Below are positions 7,146 through 12,959 of a stretch of DNA of 13,146 nucleotides, in pieces. How positions within the stretch are numbered: the stretch's first letter is position 1; each line of letters opens with the position of its first letter. This DNA comes from an uncultured Oscillospiraceae bacterium (GTDB lineage: Bacteria > Bacillota > Clostridia > Oscillospirales > Oscillospiraceae). The translations under genes and the position numbers were made by a program. A model generated the notes under the pieces. The model was given only the letters and a program-made list of their open reading frames with translations, was not told the DNA's origin and searched no databases. The stretch lies in assembly GCA_905205085.1 (NCBI GenBank), contig CAJLCG010000064.1, forward strand, positions 1 to 13,146, given 5' to 3'.

Positions 7146-7730
7146 ATGACCGCGGTATACCTGGCAGGGGTGGCCCTGGCCGCCCTGCTGTCGGAAAACT
7201 TTATTCTGGTCAACTGTCTGGGTATCGGCACCCGCACCCAGGCCTTTGACCATCCCCTGGACGCGGGCCGCACCGGCGCGGCCCTGACGGCGGTAATGAC
7301 TCTCACCGCTCTGGTCACCTGGGTGGCCGACCAACTGCTGTACCATTTTGCCCTGGACTACTACCAGACCCTGGTATTTGCCCTGGTGGGCCCGGTGGTG
7401 GTGTGGGCGCTGCGCAGCTTCCTGCGCTCCTGCGTGCCCGAGCTTCATCGCCGCCTGGATGAGAACCTGTCCTCTATCACCTCCAACTGCGCCGCCATGG
7501 GCGCGGCCCTCATTATCTCCCAGCGGGGGTACAACCTGGGCGCCGCCCTGCTGTTTGCCCTGTTCGGCGGTCTGGGCGCCACCATCGCCCTGATCAGCTT
7601 TGCCGGACTGCGTCTGGACCTGAATGTGGACCGCTGCCCCAAGAGCTTCCGGGGCGCGCCGCTGGAGCTCATTACCGCGGGGCTGATGGCCCTGTCCCTG
7701 GTGGGCTTCTACGGCCTGCATCTGGCGTAA
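7146..7730 (+). CDS. rnfA: RnfA-type membrane subunit with altered Fe-S ligand
   Basis: This 194-residue protein with about six membrane helices belongs to the RnfA/RnfE (NqrD/NqrE) family. In canonical complexes the two homologues pair in opposite orientation and hold a [2Fe-2S] cluster in mid-membrane with two Cys from each. RnfA is the closer match: ENFILVN-CLGIG (17-28), ITSNCAAMG (111-119; RnfA has ITTNCAVLG) and the end ELITAGLMALSLVGFYGL (174-191; RnfA has ALITAGLMSLAFMGF). The first ligand, Cys of LGLCP, is Gly28. A Cys sits one helix turn earlier (Cys24). The second ligand, Cys115, is kept. ATG 7146 follows AAGGAGG (7132-7138), 36 bases after the fusion gene. No rnfE or rnfB follows, and a strong terminator comes next. 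Confidence 0.9.
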   Translation: MTAVYLAGVALAALLSENFILVNCLGIGTRTQAFDHPLDAGRTGAALTAVMTLTALVTWVADQLLYHFALDYYQTLVFALVGPVVVWALRSFLRSCVPELHRRLDENLSSITSNCAAMGAALIISQRGYNLGAALLFALFGGLGATIALISFAGLRLDLNVDRCPKSFRGAPLELITAGLMALSLVGFYGLHLA

Positions 7731-7746
7731 CCCATAGAAAAGGCAT

Positions 7747-7780
7747 AAAAAAGGCCCGTCCGATTGGACGGGCCCTTTTT
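7747..7780. terminator. Bidirectional intrinsic terminator between rnfA and the DUF1540 gene
   Basis: Perfect 9-bp stem (7753-7761 with 7766-7774) around GATT, with A-runs on the left and T-runs on the right. It can end transcription from rnfA (plus) and from the DUF1540 gene (minus, stop at 7791). It marks the end of the Rnf-like operon. Confidence 0.92.
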
Positions 7781-7790
7781 CATGGGTTTT

Positions 7791-7949
7791 TTACTTCAGC
7801 TGGAAGGAGTCGCACTCGGTGCCCTTGCAGCTGGTGGGGTTGCCCTCACAGCAGCCCACGCGGATCTGGTTGAGGGAGCAGCCGTTCTGGGCGGAATGGT
7901 GGACACAGCTGTCCACGGTGCAGTGAATGTGATTATTGTTCTGATCCAT
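7791..7949 (-). CDS. DUF1540 Cys-rich mini-protein
   Basis: A 52-residue protein with seven Cys (10, 15, 24, 33, 34, 41, 46). The pattern CTVDSCVHHSAQNGCSLNQI (10-29) is characteristic of DUF1540, a clostridial family thought to bind metal and without an assigned role. It has no signal peptide or membrane segment. The start (7949-7947) follows GAGGAGG (complement of 7960-7966) by ten bases. The upstream membrane protein gene on the same strand ends 54 bases away, so the two are probably one transcript. The ribosome site lies in one arm of an 8-bp inverted repeat (7956-7963 with 7976-7983), which could restrain translation. Confidence 0.9.
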   Translation of the reverse strand: MDQNNNHIHCTVDSCVHHSAQNGCSLNQIRVGCCEGNPTSCKGTECDSFQLK

Positions 7950-7955
7950 TGTTAT

Positions 7956-7983
7956 ATAACCTCCTCACAGTGGATGAGGTTAT
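7956..7983 (-). promoter_or_regulatory. Leader hairpin covering the ribosome site of the DUF1540 gene
   Basis: On the minus strand, ATAACCTC (7983-7976) pairs perfectly with GAGGTTAT (7963-7956) across a 12-base loop. The second arm contains part of the GAGGAGG ribosome site. Eight pairs including A-T pairs give modest stability, so the effect on translation is a guess. Confidence 0.4.
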
Positions 7984-8003
7984 TGTGTCCCGGTTTTCTC
8001 CGG

Positions 8004-8837
8004 TTATTCCTCGGAATCGGAAGTTTCCTCCTCGGGCAGCACCTGGGGAATAAAGTTGCGGGCAAACCAGCCCTTGCCCCGGCTCTTCACGTAAAAATAG
8101 CCCACAATGGAGAAGACCACCGCGCCGATAAAGTTGACCCACAGGTCCTTCATGGTGTCCAGGATACCGATGTCTAGATAGCCGCCCAGTCCCAGGGGAA
8201 TCTGCTCGTCTCCGCACACCACGATCACGTCGGTGATTCCCTTGATGGCCACCGGGGTGTTGCCGCCGGTGGGGTCCAGATTGACGGAGGAAATGACGTT
8301 GACCACCGTGTCCTTCTGCATGTCCAGCAGGAAGAACTGGTCCATGGTACACTCAAAAAACTCCCACAGCACGCCGATGGTCATGGAGAAGCAGAAGGCC
8401 ACAATGGCCATGTACACCGGCGAGAGGGACAGGGAGATCCGCTTATGCCGGTTGCACATATCCACCAGGGAAAAGCCGATGGCGGCACACAAGAAGCCGT
8501 TGAGGGTGTGCAGCATCGTGTCCCAGTAGGCGAAGGTGGTGTAAAAGGCCCGGATCTCGCCCAAAATTTCGGCGGCGAAGATAAAGAGAAGAATGATGAT
8601 CTCCAGGGCGTTGGGCAGATCAATTTGCAGGCTTTTTTCAAAAATGGTGGGCAGAAGGAAGAGGATCAGAGTCAGCACGCAGAGAAAAACGTTTTCAAAG
8701 TTGCCGTTAAAGAACTGAGCCACCATCATCAGGATCACCAGCAGCCGCAGTACGATGTACACCGCCGCCACCACGCTCTTTTTTCGCAGCGTGCGGTGGG
8801 CGGAGACCAAAAAGTTGGTTTTTTTCTTGCGTGCCAT
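8004..8837 (-). CDS. Integral membrane protein, YjdF/DUF2238-like
   Basis: A 277-residue protein with about six hydrophobic segments (about 23-42, 48-66, 76-96, 108-127, 141-163 and 232-251). It has a basic N-terminus (MARKKK) and an acidic tail (EEETSDSEE). Polar residues near the membrane resemble the YjdF/DUF2238 family: YWDTMLHTLNGF (104-115, with Asp106 and His110), WEFFE (158-162), and DTMKDLWVNFIGA (227-239). The family has no established biochemical role. ATG 8837 is chosen over a frame reaching 8909 because AAGGAGG (complement of 8844-8850) precedes it by six bases. The DUF1540 gene follows 54 bases downstream. The family name is my judgement from motif resemblance; that it is a membrane protein is firm. 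Confidence 0.8.
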   Translation of the reverse strand: MARKKKTNFLVSAHRTLRKKSVVAAVYIVLRLLVILMMVAQFFNGNFENVFLCVLTLILFLLPTIFEKSLQIDLPNALEIIILLFIFAAEILGEIRAFYTTFAYWDTMLHTLNGFLCAAIGFSLVDMCNRHKRISLSLSPVYMAIVAFCFSMTIGVLWEFFECTMDQFFLLDMQKDTVVNVISSVNLDPTGGNTPVAIKGITDVIVVCGDEQIPLGLGGYLDIGILDTMKDLWVNFIGAVVFSIVGYFYVKSRGKGWFARNFIPQVLPEEETSDSEE

Positions 8838-8864
8838 GAAGAACCTCCTTGTTCTCAGATGGAA

Positions 8865-8904
8865 CACCTTTTCCCCGGGGGAAGCATACCATGGGGAAGA
8901 GGTG
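8865..8904. repeat. 12-bp inverted repeat in the divergent intergenic region
   Basis: CACCTTTTCCCC (8865-8876) is the inverse of GGGGAAGAGGTG (8893-8904) with one T-G mismatch, spaced by 16 bases. It sits between the divergent starts at 8837 and 8912. The right arm contains the AGAGGTG ribosome site of the plus-strand gene. It could be an operator or an RNA hairpin. Confidence 0.4.
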
Positions 8905-8911
8905 AACATAT

Positions 8912-9124
8912 ATGGATCTTAAGCGCAATCAGATTACCCTGGCCCAGCTGATGGCCGACCCCAAGGCCAAGGCGGTGCTCCAGCGCCGGTTCGGCCCCTA
9001 CCTCAAGCACCCCATGGCCAAGGCAGCCGGGTCGCTGACCCTGGCTCAGCTGATGGAAATGGGGGCGGTCTATCTCCCCCAAAAGACGATCCAGGAAACT
9101 GTCCGGGAACTCAGCGCCCTGTAA
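8912..9124 (+). CDS. 70-residue helical protein with internal repeat
   Basis: A small soluble basic protein without signal peptide, membrane helix or Cys. The motif I/L-TLAQLM occurs twice, at residues 8-14 and 42-48, exactly 34 apart, suggesting two related helical halves. The overall pattern (TLAQLMADPKAKAVL, then a Pro near 29, HPMAKAAG, TLAQLM, and a Leu-rich end) resembles a small helical module that I recall at the C-terminal end of some glycoside hydrolases. Here it stands alone. That likeness is from memory and unproven. AGAGGTG lies eight bases before ATG 8912, and a strong terminator begins 16 bases after the stop, so this is a single-gene unit. Function unknown. Confidence 0.75.
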   Translation: MDLKRNQITLAQLMADPKAKAVLQRRFGPYLKHPMAKAAGSLTLAQLMEMGAVYLPQKTIQETVRELSAL

Positions 9125-9140
9125 GGGCCGCCCCCTGGAG

Positions 9141-9165
9141 AGGACCGCTTCGGCGGTCCTTTTTT
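9141..9165 (+). terminator. UUCG-loop intrinsic terminator
   Basis: Perfect 8-bp stem (9141-9148 with 9153-9160) closed by a TTCG tetraloop and followed by T residues to 9165. It ends the 70-residue gene. Its T-run overlaps the last codon of the convergent SseB-like gene, so the genes are packed end to end. Confidence 0.92.
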
Positions 9166-9967
9166 ATGCCTGACGGACGTAGAAGGGCTCGGCGTCCTCG
9201 GTGGCGGCGTCGGCAAAGCCGGTGCCGAAGGGGATCATATCCACCGGCAGCTTGCCGAAGTGGGGGGCGGCAGCCTGGGCAATGGCCTGGAAGACCTCCT
9301 CCTGCACGCCAGTGTGGTCCACCACGATGATATAGCGCTTCATGCCGTCCTGGCGCACCATCTCCCGCAGCCACAGCCGCTGGATGTCCTCCCGCTTGGC
9401 CGCCAGGTCGCTTACCGCGTTCAGCAGCTCCTCGGGCTCCTCCTCCGGGTCGCCCACCATCACCTGGGTGTCCTTCTCCACCTGCTCCTGGGCATAGCCC
9501 CGGGCCAGCTCGGCCTTTCTCTTGGCCAGGCTCTCCAGGGTCTTGCGGTCCAGGGTGAGGCTCATGCCCAGGGGATTGACCACCATACCGGCGGTGCGGT
9601 TGTCCTTGAGCACCATCTGGGCGTAGTTGTCAAAGCGGAGCATCACCACCCGCTGGTCCTGGAGCTTGCTGAACTTGTGCAGCTCGTCCCAGTCGGTGAA
9701 GGCGGGGAAGAAGGGGCGGCCGTCCTTGGTAGTAATGAGCTGGAACTGGATGGCCGTCTTGCCCTGGAGCTGAGGGGGCACATTCTGTCCCTTGGGCACG
9801 GGGGCCAGAACCACCGGGGCCAGGAAGGACGCGTGGTTGAGCACCAGGTCCAGCACCTTTCCCTGGTTCTGGGGGGTATTCTCCTTGTGGAGGGCAGCCA
9901 GAGCCTCCACAAGCTGAGGATTGGAGATCTTTTTCAGGTCAATGGCGGGCTTTTTTGCTTCGGGCAT
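9164..9967 (-). CDS. SseB-family protein (enhanced serine sensitivity)
   Basis: A 267-residue cytoplasmic protein, close to E. coli SseB (261). It has the two-part SseB layout. The N-terminal half (about 35-140) contains the FxPAFTDWDELHKF segment (87-99) and RFDNYAQMVL (111-120). The C-terminal SseB_C-type half (about 165-265) contains DGMKRYIIVVDHTG (207-220) and PVDMIPFGTGFAD (241-253). Overproduction of SseB makes E. coli serine-sensitive; its molecular role is not settled. ATG 9967 follows AGGAGG (complement of 9978-9983) by ten bases. The open frame extends to 10060 without another good start. It diverges from sfsA, with 140 bases between. TATAAC on the minus strand (complement of 10026-10031) may be its -10, but I see no convincing -35. 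Confidence 0.85.
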   Translation of the reverse strand: MPEAKKPAIDLKKISNPQLVEALAALHKENTPQNQGKVLDLVLNHASFLAPVVLAPVPKGQNVPPQLQGKTAIQFQLITTKDGRPFFPAFTDWDELHKFSKLQDQRVVMLRFDNYAQMVLKDNRTAGMVVNPLGMSLTLDRKTLESLAKRKAELARGYAQEQVEKDTQVMVGDPEEEPEELLNAVSDLAAKREDIQRLWLREMVRQDGMKRYIIVVDHTGVQEEVFQAIAQAAAPHFGKLPVDMIPFGTGFADAATEDAEPFYVRQA

Positions 9968-10041
9968 AACGAAACTTCCTCCTATCCCGAGGTGCCCCTG
10001 GGACTTGCCCCGGCGGCGCTCCTGGGTTATACTCAATTTAG

Positions 10042-10065
10042 GTCCGGCCCTTGCGTTCACCGGAC
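10042..10065. repeat. 6-bp inverted repeat around the sfsA -35 element
   Basis: GTCCGG (10042-10047) and CCGGAC (10060-10065) are perfect inverse copies 12 bases apart. They flank the TTGCGT -35 of sfsA. The position would suit a repressor site, but arms this short in GC-rich DNA can arise by chance. Confidence 0.3.
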
Positions 10066-10079
10066 GCTTATCTTATATC
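10051..10079 (+). promoter_or_regulatory. Sigma-A-type promoter for sfsA
   Basis: TTGCGT (10051-10056), 17-base spacer, TATATC (10074-10079), in the divergent region 29 bases before the sfsA start. Spacing is ideal; the hexamers match at 4 of 6 and 5 of 6 positions. Confidence 0.65.
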
Positions 10080-10107
10080 ATACCAGAAAAGGTCGGAGGA
10101 ACACAAG

Positions 10108-10788
10108 ATGCAGTATGGTAAAATCCTCCCGGCCCGCTTTCTCGCCCGGCCCAACCGCTTTGTGGCCCGGGTGGAGGCGGAGGGACAGGAGCTTGTTTGC
10201 CACGTAAAAAATACCGGGCGCTGCCGGGAGCTGCTGGTGCCCGGAGCCACCGTCTGGCTGGAGGAGAGCCCCAATCCCAACCGAAAAACCAAGTTTGACC
10301 TCATCGCAGTGGAGAAGGGGGAGCGGCTCATCAACATGGACGCCCAGGCCCCCAACCAGGTGTTTGGGGAGTGGGCACAGTCCGGCCACTTCCGGGAGGG
10401 GCTGACTTTGCTGCGGCCAGAGACTACATACGGGAGTTCTCGGTTTGATTTCTACTGGGAGTCATCAAAAAGCCGGGGTTTTGTGGAGGTCAAGGGGGTC
10501 ACCCTGGAGGAGGACGGAGTGGTCCGCTTCCCCGACGCCCCCACCCTGCGGGGGGTAAAGCACCTGGAAGAGCTGGTAAAGGCTCACGAGGCGGGCTATG
10601 AGGCGGCGGTGTGCTTTGTCATTCAGATGGGGGATGTGCGCTATTTTGCCCCCAACGACGCCACCCACCCGGAGTTTGGCCAGGCCCTGCGGAAGGCCGC
10701 CGCGGCCGGGGTGGAGGTGCTGGCCATGGACTGCACCGTTACGCCCCAAACTTTGACGATGGGGAAGCCGGTACCAATAAAATTATAA
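10108..10788 (+). CDS. sfsA: SfsA family protein (sugar fermentation stimulation)
   Basis: A 226-residue protein (E. coli SfsA is 234). Conserved blocks appear in order: RFLARPNRF (10-18), HVKNTGRCRELLVPG (32-46), SRFDFY (111-116), GFVEVKGVTLE (124-134) and FPDAPTLRGVKHLEELV (141-157). Asp114, Glu127 and Lys129 form a PD-(D/E)xK nuclease-like set, matching the family's nuclease-type fold. E. coli SfsA was described as a DNA-binding regulator of maltose use, but its true activity is not firmly known. ATG 10108 follows CGGAGGA (10094-10100) by seven bases and gives the standard N-terminus; the frame to 10051 overlaps the promoter. It is a single gene with its own promoter and terminator. Confidence 0.93.
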   Translation: MQYGKILPARFLARPNRFVARVEAEGQELVCHVKNTGRCRELLVPGATVWLEESPNPNRKTKFDLIAVEKGERLINMDAQAPNQVFGEWAQSGHFREGLTLLRPETTYGSSRFDFYWESSKSRGFVEVKGVTLEEDGVVRFPDAPTLRGVKHLEELVKAHEAGYEAAVCFVIQMGDVRYFAPNDATHPEFGQALRKAAAAGVEVLAMDCTVTPQTLTMGKPVPIKL

Positions 10789-10790
10789 AA

Positions 10791-10824
10791 ATAAGGTGGA
10801 ACAGCCTGGGCTGTTCCACCTTAT
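10791..10824. terminator. Bidirectional terminator between sfsA and the Cys-rich membrane gene
   Basis: Perfect 15-bp stem (10791-10805 with 10810-10824) around CTGG, two bases after the sfsA stop and three before the convergent stop at 10828. On the minus strand the stem is followed by a T-rich tail (TTTATAATTTT). On the plus strand the tail is shorter (TGTTTA). Confidence 0.88.
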
Positions 10825-10827
10825 TGT

Positions 10828-11565
10828 TTACCCGCGAAAGCGGGGAGATCGCGGAAATTTATACCGGCACAGCTGCTCCTGGCAGTGGGCGCACTGGAGC
10901 AGCTTGTTTGAGCCAAACCAGAACCGCTCCGGATAGCGGTGAAACCGGGTCTCCCACACCACCAGCACCACAAGGCCCATGGCCACCAGGCTCCAGGAGA
11001 ACCAGTGGGGGATAAAGGCCATGGGAGTGGCCATCATCCAGGAGCCCCAGGCAAAGATGCGGCAGTTGACGCAGCACTGATTGCCCATCAGGAAGGTCTG
11101 GAAGGGGCAGAAGAACAGCACGCAGATGAGGTCGCACAGGTAGTACAGAGCGCACAGCAGTACCAGCTCTGCCACCCCGATGGTCCTGCGCCAGTAGAGA
11201 ATCCCGAACACCAGGTTGACCGCCAGCCACACCGCCGCCACCTTCAGCGCACCCCGGTTCTGCCCCCGCACCGCCTCCTTGAGGGACTGGCGGGAGTAGT
11301 TGGCCACGGGGTCAAAGCGGTTGGGGTACTGCTTCATACACCCGGCAGTCAGGCCGCTTTTGGGATTGAGCTGGGCCAGCATGGAGCACGCCACCGCCAG
11401 CCACAGCAGCACAAGGGGAACCGTCACATGCTTTCCGGCGGTAAAGTCCAGCCACTCCGGCTTCCACAGAAACAGGACGGCCACCAGCAGAAAGACGGCC
11501 AGCCGAAAGGTCACCGACCACAAATATTTTATGGTCAGCTTGGTGGGTCTTGGAAGTGCTTGCAC
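10828..11565 (-). CDS. Cys-rich integral membrane protein, clostridial, function unknown
   Basis: A 245-residue protein with about six hydrophobic segments (about 17-34, 48-64, 108-125, 131-152, and two in 174-205). Two Cys groups stand out. The first is CPFQ (Cys153) with CCVNCRIFAWG (164-174; Cys164, 165, 168). The second is CAHCQEQLC near the C-terminus (Cys225, 228, 233), after HRYPERF. The pattern suggests binding of a metal or Fe-S cluster at the membrane surface, which is inference. I recall similar proteins in Clostridia, without a proven role. The start is GTG at 11565-11563, with AGAAGG seven bases upstream. It lies 19 bases after the recR stop, so the two are almost surely co-transcribed. 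The shared terminator (10791-10824) ends the unit. Confidence 0.8.
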   Translation of the reverse strand: MQALPRPTKLTIKYLWSVTFRLAVFLLVAVLFLWKPEWLDFTAGKHVTVPLVLLWLAVACSMLAQLNPKSGLTAGCMKQYPNRFDPVANYSRQSLKEAVRGQNRGALKVAAVWLAVNLVFGILYWRRTIGVAELVLLCALYYLCDLICVLFFCPFQTFLMGNQCCVNCRIFAWGSWMMATPMAFIPHWFSWSLVAMGLVVLVVWETRFHRYPERFWFGSNKLLQCAHCQEQLCRYKFPRSPRFRG

Positions 11566-11584
11566 GAAAATACCTTCTTCTCTC

Positions 11585-12187
11585 TCACATTTCCCGCCGC
11601 CCCTCCAGAGCCCTCATGAGGGTGGCGTCGTCGGCGTACTCCAGGTGGCTGCCCACCGGGATGCCGTAGGCCAGCCGCGTCACCTTCACGCCAAAGGGAC
11701 GCAGCAGCCGGGACAGGTACATGGCGGTGGCCTCTCCCTCGGTGTCGGGGTTGGTGGCCATGATCACCTCGTCCACACCCCCGGCGGACACCCGTTCCAC
11801 CAGGGATTTGATGTGCAGGTCGTCAGGGCCCACATGGTTCATGGGGGAGATGACCCCGTGGAGCACGTGGTAGAGCCCCTGGTACTCCCGGGAGCGCTCC
11901 ATAGCCACCACGTCCTTGGGGTCGGCCACCACGCAGATGGTGGAGGCGTCCCGCCGGGGACTGGAGCAGATGGAGCAGGGACCCTCGCCCTGGGTCAGAT
12001 TCTGGCACACCGGGCAGCAGTGGATGGTGGACTTGGCCGTCTGGATGGCCTGCGCAAACGCTGCCGCCTCGTCCTCAGGCATAGACAGCACGTGGAAGGC
12101 CAGCCGCTGGGCCGACTTGACGCCCACACCGGGCAGCTTGGCAAACTGCTCCACCAGATTTTCCAGAGCAGGGGGGAAGTACTGCAT
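11585..12187 (-). CDS. recR: Recombination mediator protein RecR
   Basis: RecR works with RecO (and RecF) to load RecA onto single-stranded DNA during gap and break repair. The product is exactly 200 residues, the normal length. It has the N-terminal helix-hairpin-helix (LPGVGVKSAQRLAFH, 18-32), a zinc finger with Cys58, 61, 71 and 74, and a Toprim domain (about 82-175) including TNPDTEGEATA (145-155). The C-terminal end carries AYGIPVGSHLEYAD (173-186), typical of RecR. ATG 12187 follows AAGGAGG (complement of 12199-12205) by eleven bases. In many Firmicutes recR follows dnaX and the YbaB/EbfC gene; here rpe lies 127 bases upstream instead. The Cys-rich membrane gene follows 19 bases downstream. 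Confidence 0.97.
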   Translation of the reverse strand: MQYFPPALENLVEQFAKLPGVGVKSAQRLAFHVLSMPEDEAAAFAQAIQTAKSTIHCCPVCQNLTQGEGPCSICSSPRRDASTICVVADPKDVVAMERSREYQGLYHVLHGVISPMNHVGPDDLHIKSLVERVSAGGVDEVIMATNPDTEGEATAMYLSRLLRPFGVKVTRLAYGIPVGSHLEYADDATLMRALEGRREM

Positions 12188-12207
12188 AGTAGAAAAAACC
12201 TCCTTGT

Positions 12208-12227
12208 CCTTTTCTCAGAAGAAAAGG
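12208..12227 (-). promoter_or_regulatory. 8-bp hairpin in the recR leader
   Basis: On the minus strand, CCTTTTCT pairs with AGAAAAGG around a four-base loop, ending two bases before the AAGGAGG site of recR. It lies in the 127-base gap between rpe and recR. That gap has no clear promoter and no hairpin directly followed by a T-run before the recR ribosome site, so rpe-recR read-through is possible. Confidence 0.4.
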
Positions 12228-12314
12228 GCCAAAAGAACTTGGGGGAAATCTTTCTTTTCCCTCTGGGGCGGTCATCACGGCCCTGTCCGCCAACAGCACC
12301 GCGGTTTGACCTTT

Positions 12315-12959
12315 TTACACGCGAAGAGCGGCGATGGCGGCGGGGATGTCCTCCTTGCCGTACACGGCGGAGCCGGCCACCAGCACGTTGGCGCCTGCCT
12401 CCACCACCAGGGGAGCGGTCTTGGGGGCGATGCCGCCGTCTACCTCCAGCTCACAGGCAGGGTTATATTTCTCGATAATGGAGCGCACCTGGCGGATGGT
12501 GTCCAGCTGGGACTCCATGAAGGCCTGACCGCCGAAGCCGGGCTCCACCGTCATCACCAGCACCATGTCCAGGTCTTCGATGTAGGGCAGGATGGCGTTG
12601 GCCGAGGTGATGGGCCGCAGGGCCACCGCCTTCTTCACGCCGCACTCGCCCATCACCTTGAGGGCTTCCGCAATGCGGGTGGGGTGGTCTGCCTCCAGGT
12701 GGATGGAGAGCAGGTCGGCTCCCGCCTTGGCAAAGTCCTCGATGTAGCGCAGGGGCTTGTCGATCATCAGATGTACGTCCAGGAACATGTCGGTGCACTT
12801 GCGGATGGACTTGACCACCGGGATGCCGATGGTGATGTTGGGCACAAAGCAGCCGTCCATCACGTCCACGTGGAGGTAATCGGCGGAGGACACCTTTTTG
12901 ATGTCCCGTTCCAGGTTGACAAAGTCGGCAGAGAGAATAGAGGGGGCAATCTTGACCAT
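12315..12959 (-). CDS. rpe: Ribulose-phosphate 3-epimerase
   Basis: Interconverts ribulose 5-phosphate and xylulose 5-phosphate in the pentose phosphate pathway, using a divalent metal in a TIM barrel. The 214-residue product has the usual length and motifs: start KIAPSILSADF, HVDVMDG with metal ligands His30 and Asp32 and catalytic Asp35, HLMI with ligand His63, MTVEPGFGGQ (136-145) and EVDGGI with Asp174. The phosphate side (AGSAVYG) is intact. One block that often reads LNPxTP reads LRPITS (114-119). ATG 12959 follows GAGGAA (complement of 12965-12970) by five bases. In many Firmicutes rpe follows rsgA, but I find no recognisable RsgA end upstream here. Confidence 0.96.
   Translation of the reverse strand: MVKIAPSILSADFVNLERDIKKVSSADYLHVDVMDGCFVPNITIGIPVVKSIRKCTDMFLDVHLMIDKPLRYIEDFAKAGADLLSIHLEADHPTRIAEALKVMGECGVKKAVALRPITSANAILPYIEDLDMVLVMTVEPGFGGQAFMESQLDTIRQVRSIIEKYNPACELEVDGGIAPKTAPLVVEAGANVLVAGSAVYGKEDIPAAIAALRV

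Noticed and set aside
6063..7721. 552-codon minus-strand open frame opposite the RnfD-G fusion and rnfA genes
   Set aside because: Same cause; its Gln/Gly/His-rich product is typical antisense text and it has no supported ribosome site.
7764..8177. 137-codon plus-strand frame after the rnfA terminator
   Set aside because: It lies opposite the DUF1540 gene, whose Cys pattern and ribosome site are convincing.
8865..8893. Sigma-K-like promoter (cACc, 16 bases, CATACCATG) before the 70-residue gene
   Set aside because: The consensus carries little information and the start site would fall at the ribosome site, so chance is a sufficient explanation.
9260..10207. 315-codon plus-strand frame opposite the SseB-like gene
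   Set aside because: Low-complexity His/Leu/Gly-rich shadow crossing a divergent promoter region.
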